Below, one piece after another: positions 35,164 through 45,827 of a DNA stretch of 64,000 nt. Location: NCBI GenBank assembly GCA_004352715.1, contig SCFE01000010.1:1494321-1558320 (forward strand), given 5' to 3'. The number at the start of each line of letters is the position of its first letter. The stretch's first letter is position 1. This stretch comes from Hofstenia miamia (lineage: Eukaryota > Xenacoelomorpha > Acoela). A model generated the notes under the pieces. It searched no databases. It worked only from the letters and a program-made list of their open reading frames with translations, and was not told the origin of the DNA. The position numbers and the translations under genes are program-made.

Positions 35164-36480
35164 CAGAGTCAAAGCAATATATTTGCTAAAATGTTACGAA
35201 TAAAATAAAATATAGAAGAGTCTAAAGCTACAAACTAAAAAGCAAAATTTATAATAATAAACATAAATGTTGTGTGACTGTTTGTGCAGGTGTTCAATAT
35301 TGGATGTATGTTTCGAATGCATGAAGTGCGTTGCTGTCTCCAAGCGTACATTGTTTTATTGGCAGTGATTTCTGTAGTTTTTTTGCAAACTTTTGTAATT
35401 ATTTGCTGCTCAAATTTCTTAGTTTAAATTATTTCACAATTTTATAGATACGTGATTAAAACTATTCGAATTTTTTACCTTAACACAGAGTTTTTTTGTG
35501 ATCATTTAAATTAACATAGTCTTTTAGTAAGAGAAGAGATGTTTGACTAGACTTGAATTTAAAAAAATGGATATCATGTACAGATGAATTTAGTATAAAA
35601 TAATGATGCATTCTCATTCGCTTGTGCAAAACTTAGAGTTTTTATACACCAATTCAATGCGTTTGATAGAAGCATACGATATTTAGAATATAGGTCATTT
35701 AAAGGATACGAGCAATATTGAAAATGAGACAAGCAAAATGCATGTATCAGTTGTTTATGCCAATTGCTTGATATTACATTCAAAGCGACCCTTAATATTG
35801 TATATAAGTGATAAAGGTATAGAATGCCTGCAGCCATTTTTTGAATTTTTTTAAGTAGAAATTTTTCAAATTTTAATTCATTATCAATTTTAACTCCTAA
35901 ATAGCTGACTGATTCAATTTGCTTTATTGACTCGTTATTTATCTTTAGTTCTATATCATTTATTAGATTTCTTTGTGCCTTCGGTGGGAAAGTACAAATT
36001 ATAATTTTTCAATATTTGGTTTTTAGTTAATTGTTTGTAAATTAATTGTTTAATTTTTGTACACCTGTTTGGGGGTTTTTGTAGCATCAAAAGCATTTTT
36101 TGCTGTGTTTATTAGGTATGTGTCATCGCCATATTGGTAAATGTCGCTGTGTTGAACATGTTTTATTACATCATTTACATAAATTGCAAATAAAATAGGG
36201 GCCAAGAATAGCACCCCACGGCCAGTCATTACATAGCTTGACTTTTTTCTGTTTAGTATTATACGCTGATGTCTGTTCATGTTAAATTAATTGAAGTATC
36301 ACCAAAAATTTTAATTTATAAGCTGATCTTGCAAAATATCAAAATTCATGGAATTGAATGCCTTACTTAAATCTCATAATGCGCCAACACTGCAGTTATT
36401 GAGATATATTAGACTTTATTTATTTTGTAAAAGATCGAATTGTGTCTTAAGTGCTATGGCCATTGCGAAATACAAAAAGT
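35121..36480 (-). mobile_element. LINE with TTA-repeat tail, RT remnant (minus copy)
   Basis: Minus-strand reading: ALKTQFDLLQ near 36,450, LSKAFNSMNFDIL near 36,370 (the usual AFDSINHDIL), LAPILFAIYVNDVIKHVQH near 36,190 (GPILFxLYVND) and YQYGDDTYLINT near 36,130, where YADD has become YGDD. A segment beginning KIKLN-like follows near 35,950. Then comes a 35,574-35,837 frame with RVALNVISSNWHKQL and HFQYCSYPL, as in the C-terminal domain of CR1/Rex-like polymerases. The 3' non-coding end matches the plus copy at 38,560-38,605 (TTTTAGCAA...ATTGCTTT...ACTC), then the TTA tail. Frames are broken and the 5' part is missing. Confidence 0.75.
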
Positions 36481-36593
36481 TTATGCGATAGGATATTTAT
36501 TATTATTTTTACTATTATTAATTATTTATTATTTAGTAAGTCTTTTGTTTTTACAAAAAATTGAAAAATATGTGTACAAATCCCTTTGATTGT

Positions 36594-36999
36594 CCCAATA
36601 GCAAAGATAGGTGGTGCAGTGTGGATAATGAATTTCAAATGCCACGCGGGTTGCGGTGCGGGTGGACATTTTTATTTTGTTACATGTGTATTACTAAAGT
36701 TGGACATTTTTATTTTGTTACATGTGTATTACTAAAGTAATACAATATTTATTATACTACGAAAACAATATAATAAATATACTTGACATCATTCACTCAA
36801 TTAAACAAAATTAAAAGAATATAAATTCGGTGATTGATATTTTTTTGGCTTAATTACTAGAAAATAACGGGTGTGCTGCGGTGCGGGTGAATTTTTCTAA
36901 CAGACATGCGGCTGCGGTGCTGTTGCGGTTCCACTCACTTACGGGTGCGGTGCAATACGGTTATAAAAAATTCCACTCACGTCCATCTATTCCCAATAG
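36594..36999. mobile_element. hAT-type MITE with 8-bp target duplication CCCAATAG
   Basis: The 390-bp element (36,602-36,991) is flanked by CCCAATAG at 36,594-36,601 and 36,992-36,999. Its subterminal ends are imperfect inverted repeats: ATAGGTGGTGCAGTGTGGA on the left against ATAGATGGACGTGAGTGGA, reversed, on the right. Both ends carry GC-rich GCGGTGCGG motifs. There is no coding capacity. A 38-bp exact tandem duplication (36,663-36,738) lies within it. Confidence 0.72.
36663..36738. repeat. exact tandem duplication, 2 x 38 bp
   Basis: Units 36,663-36,700 and 36,701-36,738 are identical, each starting TGGACATTTTT and ending ACTAAAGT. The duplication lies inside the hAT-type MITE. Confidence 0.95.
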
Positions 37000-37540
37000 T
37001 TAAATAAATGTTTTTACCAATATTTTATGTTTTCAGTTTTTTTAAAGCTTATCGTTATTTCATGTATATAATAAACATGGAAAACCTCATTAATATCCAT
37101 TGAAAGAGAAACAGATTAATATAGATTAATATATTATTACTACTAAAAAATATACATGAATAATTAACGTTTCCGCTAAACACATTTTCCGTAAACCTAA
37201 TTGCAGCTTTTAACTAAAACAAATTCATTACAATTAAGTGAAGTATTGTTTTAATTACCTATGAAGTCTTAGAATGACACTTCGTTAAATTGAAAAAATA
37301 TTTTGACAGGTAGATTTCAGTGTTTTTCTTTGATTTATGACATTAAGGTTAACTTCATGCTTTCTATTGGACAGGCGCTTCACACTCCCTTAAATCATTA
37401 ACTTCAACTTAAAGTAAAAGTGATAGACATTTTAAAATATTATTCTTACAATCCTTATTCTCTATTATTATTTTTATTATTATTATTATTAGAAATTTTG
37501 AAAATAATTTTAAATAGTCAAATATTAGAAAGAAACAGTT
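37000..37540. other. AT-rich DNA with a TTA run
   Basis: Nothing coding. A TTA repeat lies at about 37,464-37,492, close to where the next LINE remnant becomes recognisable. Confidence 0.4.
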
Positions 37541-37584
37541 TCATTTCAACTTAATTTCCTATTATGTGCTTAAAAATGTTATAA

Positions 37585-38606
37585 ATAAACTAGATAATAA
37601 TAAATCTTGTGGATCCAGTAACCAAATTTAGGTGTACTCCAAGGAACTGTACTAGGCCCCATTCTATTTGCGTTATACGAAAATGATATTTCAAACGGAA
37701 CTATTTACCAATAAAGAGATGATACTTGCATATTACGAAGAGCAAAAAAATCATTTTGAGGCAACCAGACATTTGACAAAAGATATTGCAAATCTCGTAA
37801 CATATTTCAATTGCAATAAACTAAAAATTAATTCTGATAAAACACAATTTATCATTTTTTCATCCAAAGAACAAAGAAAGTTTACTGAAAATATTATTGT
37901 TTGTGATACTGAAATTATTCAAATCACACGTGTAAATTACCTTGGTGTACTAATAGACAATGACTTAAAATTAGATAATTTTCTTTCCCAAAAATTAAAA
38001 AAGATTTGCGTCATGTGGGAAACACATTTCATGTAGACCTAATTAATTCATTTGTGCTGAGTCTAATTAATTACTCTTTCAAAATATAACATCCCAAAAA
38101 CATTCAACACTATCAAAAAATTTTTAACTGGTCATACACAAGTAAGATCATCATATAATATCTTAGCCCTGAGACACAAGTAAGATCATCATATAATATC
38201 TTAGCCCTGAGTTACTTTATTCAGTATAAATCTCTATGTATAATTCATAAATTTATTCATGAATTAAGTTCATTAAGTTCTCTTAACAATTACATTACAA
38301 TCAATAAAAGGAATAAAACACTTTTTAGTGTCAATAATAGTCAAGATGCATTTTCCTTCAATTCCTTAATCGTATGGAATGGAATAAGTATCGATATAAA
38401 ATGTGAAAAATTATAAACAATTCAAAAAAGCAAATTTTATTGAATAAACAAAAGTTACTGGGCATAGATAATAAACTCAATGCATGGTCGAATTATTTTT
38501 AAGACGGCTCTTTCATTAATAATGCATATGTAAATAGTTTTGTAAGTATGTTGTCATGTGTTAGTTTGTAGACTTTATAAACATATTAGCAATAAATTGC
38601 TTTTAC
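37585..38606 (+). mobile_element. LINE with TTA-repeat tail, RT remnant (plus copy)
   Basis: Begins recognisably near 37,590 with DNNKSCGSSN (cf. NKSSGPDN), then jumps by deletion to GVLQGTVLGPILFALY (37,635) and a decayed RDDTCI box where YADDT is expected. The 37,668-38,036 frame continues the polymerase with LTKDIANLVTYFNCNKLKI, KTQFIIF, and NYLGVLIDNDLKLDN (the LGVxLDxxL motif). After a stop, decayed C-terminal segments run to about 38,450 (HKFIHELSSL, SLIVWNGI). The 3' end ATTAGCAATAAATTGC...TTACTC leads into TTATTATT repeats, as in the minus copy at 35,121-36,480. A 38-bp exact tandem duplication interrupts it at 38,136-38,211. Confidence 0.77.
38136..38211. repeat. exact tandem duplication, 2 x 38 bp
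   Basis: Units 38,136-38,173 and 38,174-38,211 are identical, each starting ACACAAGTAAG and ending TTAGCCCTGAG. They lie in the decayed 3' coding part of the plus-strand LINE. Confidence 0.95.
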
Positions 38607-39209
38607 TCTTATTATTATTATTTCATTTCTTCTCACTCACTGCTCCAAGTGCTCCTACAACTACCGGGACTACTTCAACCTTCTTCAACTTCCATAACAG
38701 CCTTTCTATTTCCTCTGCAAACTCGCTGTACTTGTCTATCTTCTCTTTCTCGTTGCTTTCTACATTTCTGTCCTTTGGTATTGCTATGTCTATCACTGTT
38801 CCCAATCTTTTCTCTTTGTCTACCACTTCTCTGTTTGGTCTCCGTGCTTCTATTACCTTGCTCGTCTGGATGTTGAAATCCCACAACTATCTTAATTTCC
38901 TCATTTTCTATTACTCTATGTGGTTTGTGCTCATACCACTTGTCTCCTGATTCTAACCCATGCTGCCTGCTTAAGCTCCAATGTACAATCCGTCCCACCT
39001 TGTCATGCCAGAACTTATACTCATTCTGCGCCAACTTCCCACACCCTGCTATCAGATGATCTACTGTCTCACACTCTTTCTTACATAGCCTACACTTATC
39101 ACTTACTTCTGCTCTTCTGTCTATATGCTTCTTCACCCAGTTTGTTCTTATTGCTTGCTCCTGTGCTGCCATTATTAGTGCTTCTGTTTCTCTCTTCAGT
39201 CCTGCCTTC
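38607..39209 (-). mobile_element. R4/Dong-like LINE 3' fragment inserted in TTA repeats
   Basis: On the minus strand the 38,675-39,172 frame encodes IRTNWVKKHIDRRA and the finger CRLCKKECETVDHLIAGC, followed by LAQNEYKFWHDKVGR, HWSLSRQHGLESGDKWYEH and HRVIENEEIKI. A frameshift near 38,880 leads to the 38,623-38,886 frame with MWDFNIQTSKVIEARRPN, VVDKEKRLG, IDIAIPKDR and VVPVVVGALGAV. The latter is the PD-(D/E)XK-type endonuclease C terminus of R4/Dong-like elements. It lacks the reverse transcriptase (5' truncation). TTATTATT lies on its left at 38,607-38,620 and TTATTATT on its right from 39,211, as expected for insertion into a TAA/TTA microsatellite. The plus-strand Leu-rich frames over this interval are shadows. 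Confidence 0.82.
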
Positions 39210-39247
39210 TTTATTATTATTATTACTATTATTATTATTATTATTAT
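39210..39247. repeat. TTA repeat bordering the R4/Dong-like fragment
   Basis: An ATT/TTA run with one interruption (TACTATT). It forms the 5' border of the minus-strand retroelement and also the left boundary of the 915-bp tandem duplication. Confidence 0.85.
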
Positions 39248-41063
39248 CTACATTTATTTTAAAGTGGTTTGCAGTTTTTTTATGTATTACACAAAAAGAA
39301 GTTGATTTTGATTCTTATTAGGCATTATTACAAAAAATATTGGAAACAAAAAATAACAGTAAGTAAATAGCGGTCAGTTGATTGACTGGAGCGTTCACAA
39401 AGTAATTGGAATCGGGTTGAGATTTTCAAACGCGAAACCATCCACAATATTAGCTTCATAGAAATGTTTTCTTTAATTTAGCTGTTTATCTCTACTGAAT
39501 TTTTATATATGTTAATCGAAAACAGCCTAGAGTTCAGTAAACTGGGGTAACATTGAACACTTGACACATTCCTGTTTATATATTTCAGAAATCAAGACAA
39601 AACTGCAAAACTTTGCTCTTTTATAGTGGGAGTGACCTAATAAGTGATATTCATGGAGATGTAACCTATCCATAATAATATAGAATTTGCAAAAAGCACG
39701 AAAATATAGGCGTTCAAAGTTATCCGTGAATTGGGTTAATTTTGAACACTATTTATAATTAGATCTTCTTGGTACCACGTTGCCAACAATCCATCCCCAC
39801 TTCAAAACTAAACAAATAAATAGCATTTCCAATTCAAATTTAAACATTTTAATGACCAATTCAATTAATAACATTATGCAAACTAAAATTTATCACATGC
39901 AAATACACAAAAAGCAATACTATATCACAACAAAACACTTATTAACATAATAACTATCAAGTCACATTGAGAGGATCCTAATTTTGACAATTGTACTAGG
40001 TAATTACTTGATTGCTAAAAATTTGGCTGTCACTGCATAACTTTGAACATGTTCAAAGTTACCCGAAACAAAGTCAGGATACGATTTGCATATGAATAGG
40101 GTCAAATACATCAGTTGTTAAGCTTGTGACATCAAGTTTATGTGTAAGATTATTATTATTATCTACATTTATTTTAAAGTGGTTTGCAGTTTTTTTATGT
40201 ATTACACAAAAAGAAGTTGATTTTGATTCTTATTAGGCATTATTACAAAAAATATTGGAAACAAAAAATAACAGTAAGTAAATAGCGGTCAGTTGATTGA
40301 CTGGAGCGTTCACAAAGTAATTGGAATCGGGTTGAGATTTTCAAACGCGAAACCATCCACAATATTAGCTTCATAGAAATGTTTTCTTTAATTTAGCTGT
40401 TTATCTCTACTGAATTTTTATATATGTTAATCGAAAACAGCCTAGAGTTCAGTAAACTGGGGTAACATTGAACACTTGACACATTCCTGTTTATATATTT
40501 CAGAAATCAAGACAAAACTGCAAAACTTTGCTCTTTTATAGTGGGAGTGACCTAATAAGTGATATTCATGGAGATGTAACCTATCCATAATAATATAGAA
40601 TTTGCAAAAAGCACGAAAATATAGGCGTTCAAAGTTATCCGTGAATTGGGTTAATTTTGAACACTATTTATAATTAGATCTTCTTGGTACCACGTTGCCA
40701 ACAATCCATCCCCACTTCAAAACTAAACAAATAAATAGCATTTCCAATTCAAATTTAAACATTTTAATGACCAATTCAATTAATAACATTATGCAAACTA
40801 AAATTTATCACATGCAAATACACAAAAAGCAATACTATATCACAACAAAACACTTATTAACATAATAACTATCAAGTCACATTGAGAGGATCCTAATTTT
40901 GACAATTGTACTAGGTAATTACTTGATTGCTAAAAATTTGGCTGTCACTGCATAACTTTGAACATGTTCAAAGTTACCCGAAACAAAGTCAGGATACGAT
41001 TTGCATATGAATAGGGTCAAATACATCAGTTGTTAAGCTTGTGACATCAAGTTTATGTGTAAG
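39234..41063. repeat. exact tandem duplication, 2 x 915 bp
   Basis: Copy 1 is 39,234-40,148 and copy 2 is 40,149-41,063. Every block I compared is identical at an offset of 915. The boundaries are exact: the base before copy 1 differs from the base before copy 2, as do the bases after each. Each unit starts in ATT repeats, contains about 300 bp of unrecognised flank and then about 614 bp of the 5' part of the inverted-repeat element described separately. There is no open reading frame. It is either a very recent duplication or an assembly error. Confidence 0.95.
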
Positions 41064-41386
41064 CCGTAGATGATTACAAAATTATTGAATGTTTTCAATA
41101 ATAATTTATCCAAAAAATAGGTTTACTTACTGTAGAAAGATAAAAGTATACACAATGACGAAAATGTGGCTTTCTTTGTTCACCATCGAAATTGAAATGT
41201 ACAGACCGCAGCAAATGTTACAGGACCAAAGTTCAACATTGTGTTAATTCTGATATAATTAAAAATTCAAATTATGTAAGAAGATTGAGAATATATTTAT
41301 TAAATATCAAAGTAAAAGGCAATAAAACATTTTCTAATTGTGGCGTTCAATGTTACCCCGTCTTTCAATGTTATCCCAGTTTACTG
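39535..41386. mobile_element. terminal-inverted-repeat DNA element with duplicated 5' part
   Basis: CAGTAAACTGGGGTAACATT at 39,535 (and again at 40,450) is the inverted counterpart of AATGTTATCCCAGTTTACTG at the right end (41,367-41,386, one mismatch). The element from 40,450 to 41,386 is about 937 bp. Inside, the motif GTTCAAAGTTAYCC (or GTTCAATGTTACCCC) recurs in both orientations near the ends and in the middle. One occurrence forms a perfect 22-bp palindrome at 40,039-40,060 and 40,954-40,975. No clear target duplication was seen and no transposase is encoded. I cannot assign a superfamily. A frame at 41,192-41,410 crosses the right end and is not considered a gene. Confidence 0.7.
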
Positions 41387-42146
41387 TATATTTTTAAATT
41401 ATATTTCTAAGTTTTTGTTATTAATAATTTTATACGTGTTCCCCAATCTTTTTTACTCTACATAGTGTAGTTTGTAGTTTTATAAAAATGTTTATATTTT
41501 TAAAAATGTTCTTTGCATATATATTGTATATTACAAACTGATAAATATACTATTACCAGACTTATAATACTGTAGTACTGAATTGCAATTGCAATAATCA
41601 ATCAAATATATAATAATAGTTTGATTTGTAGTAATTATATTCTAAATAACGTTTAAATTAAAAAAATATCATTTACACGTATATGAATTTCACATAAATA
41701 TCACCTACTTTTAAATATTTACGAAAAATTATGATTTTTAACCAAATTTGGAGATGAAGATATCAGTTCGACCCGACTAAAGTCCAACACCACCAGCTAG
41801 CAACTATGGCAATTTGCGTTGAAAGAATTTAGTCTATCGCTAAAGAAATTGCAAAGCTTTGCAGCTAAAATATTGAATGGCTGGATTACTGTATTTATAA
41901 TTATAATTTACAGTGTAAATCACACTAGAAGAATGATTGTGATCACCTTTGATAACATTTAATCTAATTGAGCACCGTATAGTAGTCTCCAAAGAATATG
42001 AGGTTAGTAAAGATGATGTTTACGAGGTAAAGCAAGTGTGAAGTCTAATATTAGAAGGTGAGAAATCATATGATACATATTTTGTAAATTTGATAGCAAA
42101 TTCAAAAGGATGCCCACTAACGATCCTCTGAAATGCAATCATTGTG

Positions 42147-44074
42147 GTTAAGTACAGTGGCGTCAAACCTGGCGGGGGGGGGCTTAAGTCCAAAACTGAA
42201 ATTTTTGCATATGATGTTATCAAGAATTTATCTGTATTTTAAACTTTTAGTATATTATATAACCAATTTCTATACAATTTTTATTATAATTACTAAATTA
42301 CTGTACTGTTCAAAAGAAACTTCGAGATTATTATCTTAGTAATTCACAAATGAGATTTTAGAGCAATAATTTGAAGAAATTGTATATATCAACGCTAACA
42401 CTAAATACAATAATGTTTCAATATTCTTTTTATAACCAAGTAAAAGCTATTTGTAAAGTGAAATTTTACTGAAATTTTAAGGTATTTCAGCAAAGCCAGC
42501 AGAGACCAATCAATGTTGAAAATTTTTCCCGAAATAATATAATTTTTTTGCAAACAATATATTTTTCACAATCACATCAAGAAAATGCATTGCATTCTTT
42601 CAAATTTGAAGGAGGCAGTAGCAATTTAGTTTTCTTCTGAAAGGAAGCCTGCCCTTAGGGATGCTTCGCTAACTGAAAAAGCTAAAACTTTAATCTTGAA
42701 TAATAACCAACGGTGAACCAAAAATATTTTAGCATGTAAGAATTTTTAAATTTTTATAAATTGGGCAATATTTTTACTCATGACAATTGTTGCAGAAGTT
42801 TATAGTTCTTTATTCAAAGCAATTATTTACAAATATTTATTTTCTTTTTTTGACCTTGTCACATTGAAAACTAATTCTTTGCAAGAAATCGTTCTTCATG
42901 AAACATGATTGGGTACAGAAGCAAACCAATTCTTGATTGAATTTTTGAGAACATAAAACAAGCTATTTTTTTTGAAAAAAACACGTTAAATATGTAAATT
43001 GTGTTAGATTAAAATAAACTTTCGTTACTGAAGAAATTTACCAGTCTAAGCAAAGCTTAAGTTTTTTTCAAGAATGACACTCACTGATGATAATCAAAGA
43101 GCTTGTGGGCTTTTTAAAAAAAGCAAAAGTTTTACAAATTTACAAATTTTTGGTGAATTTGCACCCATGAAATTGTTAAAGTTTGTAAAAAAAATGCATT
43201 ATCTTTGATATTTGAAAACACAAATTATTTTATGATGAAAATTCCAATTTCTTAAAATTCATTAAAATTTTCCCTATAGTTAAGGTTTAAATAGTCATGA
43301 TTTTTGAATCCCATGGGTTATCAGCTAACCCCAAACATTTCTTCAAACAAACTGCTCAATCCCAACTAAGGATCACCCTGATCAAAGTCAGTGATCATGG
43401 CACCTAAAAGAGCTCTGACAGCATAATTTCAACACATAAATAAAAGAGGAGGCTTTTCTCTATTGTGCTGCTTTTCAGATTTTAAAAAATTCATGGGTAA
43501 TTTAATATAAAGCAGCCTCGTGTCTTTTTATACATTTTCAAAGAAATTTCTCCAAGGCTATTAGGAAATTTAGAAATCGTGAAACATGGACCAATCTATT
43601 GATGGATGTGCAGGAACGTACTGTCGAAAATTTCTACTGAGGCATATTCCTGTGGCTGAAGTATTTAAAAAGATTGACTATTTATAGTTGAAAACCTCGA
43701 TTTTTAAGTAAGATTTAAATACAGATTCCAACTAACATTCAGGTAATTCTAAGGGTTAGAGCACATGAGAAGAAGGCCGCACTTTAACTATTTCCTTATA
43801 TGTATAGATAGGCCTCCCAAACCAGGTGAGGTAGAGGTATTGACGTCAAAAGCATCAGGGTTGAAGAAATCGAGCAAAGTCACACCATAACGGGTTCATG
43901 ACCTAGATAAGAGCCGCTTTCTATCTTGTGATGAACTCGTGAGTTATGGGTGGTTAAAAATTATGAAATTCCAAAGCTGTTTGAGGTTAATGATGTCTAC
44001 TTCTTTATCCACTTTCAATTTTTTTGAACTTTAAGTCCCCTGATTTTTAAGGGGTGGACGCCTCTGCTTAAGTA
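42147..44074. mobile_element. hAT-type non-autonomous element, about 1.9 kb
   Basis: The element (42,155-44,066) begins CAGTGGCGTC and ends GACGCCTCTG, a 9 of 10 inverted match. It is flanked by GTTAAGTA and CTTAAGTA, a 7 of 8 target duplication. Subterminal G-run and C-run blocks (GGCGGGGGGGGCTTAAGTCC on the left) add to the inverted symmetry. CAGTGGCG-type tips and 8-bp duplications are characteristic of hAT elements. I see no open transposase frame. A segment at 43,521-43,605 is the reverse complement of a repeat found at 6165-6350 and 49,519-49,720. Confidence 0.7.
43521..43605 (-). repeat. dispersed repeat, copy inside hAT-type element
   Basis: TCCAAGGCTATTAGGAAATT and the following GATGGATGTG-flanked block correspond in reverse complement to the AATAGCCTTTGAG and CCCAATAGACC regions of 49,560-49,650. 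It suggests the other copies derive from the same hAT family. Confidence 0.45.
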
Positions 44075-45827
44075 ACGGTAATCGCGGTGCAAGTTACGTT
44101 GCAATATTACAAGGAATTTATACAAAAATTCATTCCAACAAAAATCAATTAATTATCTCTATATTCAGAAATATACATTATGCATATATTGGTTGTACTT
44201 GAATGTCAGAGACTTAAAATTTAAATTTCAACAAACATGTATATTAAATTAAAACAACTGTAATGTAAAAGTCACAATTATCAGAAATAATTAAAACCCA
44301 TGCTGTTGCGTAAACCGACTTCCAAATGGAATGCTGTTAAGCCATTTACCCCAATTATGATTAGATTTTTTTTCAATATGAGAAGCCCTTATTACGCGGA
44401 AAAACTCTTTCAATGGTCTAAAATACAACACAAAAAATCTTAGCAATTCAATCCGTAAAATTATATCACTGATCCGTATCCAAATAGGTATTCATTTTGA
44501 CAATCCACATCAAACCCACAAGCATTACGCATAAATCCACATGAATTTATGCAATCGGTATCCAAACTTGCTTTAAATACACATATGTCCAATTACAATT
44601 TTCAAGTAAATATCATTAATAGAACACAGTGAAAATATAAGGAAAAGAAGCTGAAAGTATATGCTGAAATCATACGAAGCCATCAGCGATAAAAAGCCTG
44701 ACATTTTAAATTCAATGTGGGCATGTTGGACCTAGGTACGCGAACCCGTTTGAAAGCCCAGGCCGATTGCAAGTGTTTGTACATATTTCAGCAAAAATAT
44801 TAATCGATTCGAATTTCCATTGCAATCTGTTACACTGCACAAGATTCCCACTTAAACATGGTGATCTCAGGTTTTCTCTAATGAAAAATATCCTAAAATT
44901 CAAGTCTATCGCGAATGTAGCTGACGTAATCATTGCAGTGACTTCACATTCAATAAAACAACAAATATGACATTGAGTATAATTTTTCAAAGACTTTAGA
45001 GGATTTGAAGTTCTATTTAATGGTTTGCTATTTTTAAAAGCGGCGTGTTTGATAAAGAATTCTATTCAGTTTTTACACGCTAAGTTAAGAATTTGAACAA
45101 CAGCGCAAATGGCGTTGAGTTTTTGATGAATCAATTAGAAAAAGCCATCAATAAAAATTAACCCACGCAATGAATACAAATTTAGGAATGTGAATACTTA
45201 AAACTTAATTAGCGAAAGTAGAACAGCCTTAAATGTAGCATGGCTCGATTAAAAAATCAATGCCGTGAAGTGACGTTAATTTTGACAACGCAGGCGTTCA
45301 GCCTCTCCTTTTAAACCATCGAACATTTTTTGTGAACACTCCTCCAAACTCCAAATATTTTGACAGTGTCCCATTTGTCCCAAAACTACAAAAAACTAAA
45401 AAACCTATATTCTAAGAATTGCACTAAATCTCCCAATCTTTTGTTTTATGAAAACAAATGTACTGATTATATTAGAACAATTAAACACAAAGGTTGCTGT
45501 TTCTTAATAGAGCTTAGTTATTGGTAGAAAATTTAAAATACTCGAGAGTGTCATCTTAAATTGGTGAATTTTAAAGTTTAGAGGATCAAATAAGTGCGTC
45601 AGTAGTTTGAGATAAGCGTTTAAAACAGCATAATTCTGAAATTTGTATAAACACCGAATTCATGATTTCCGTACGATCGAAGCTTTCTTTTTGAGAGAAG
45701 CGAAAATATTTACTTATTAATATCAACTATGATTTCTTGTTGATCAGAATTTAAATAACATTGTACATACAAATGTATTTTTTTTGCTTTGGGCAAACGT
45801 TTTTAAGATATTGTCAATAACGTAAGT
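44075..45827. other. AT-rich DNA with one doubly open stretch
   Basis: Between 44,712 and 44,990 both strands are open. The plus strand reads ...FESPGRLQVFVHISAK... and has somewhat gene-like codon variety, but no domain, splice context or polyadenylation site could be identified. It is not called as a gene. Nothing else was recognised. Confidence 0.3.

Noticed and set aside
34958-35203. 81-residue frame with an Ile run
   Set aside because: The Ile run is the TAA repeat that forms the LINE tail.
38558-38950. 130-residue plus-strand frame, Ser/Leu-rich
   Set aside because: It is antisense to the endonuclease part of the R4/Dong-like fragment.
38920-39321. 133-residue plus-strand frame with a long Leu run
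   Set aside because: It is antisense to the R4/Dong-like fragment and its poly-Leu part comes from the TTA repeat.
40039-40060. 22-bp palindrome as a regulatory operator
   Set aside because: It lies in an inverted-repeat transposon whose other internal motifs share its core, and no gene adjoins it.
42020-42339. Frames on both strands with a Pro or Gly run
   Set aside because: The runs come from the G-tract at the left end of the hAT-type element that starts at 42,155.
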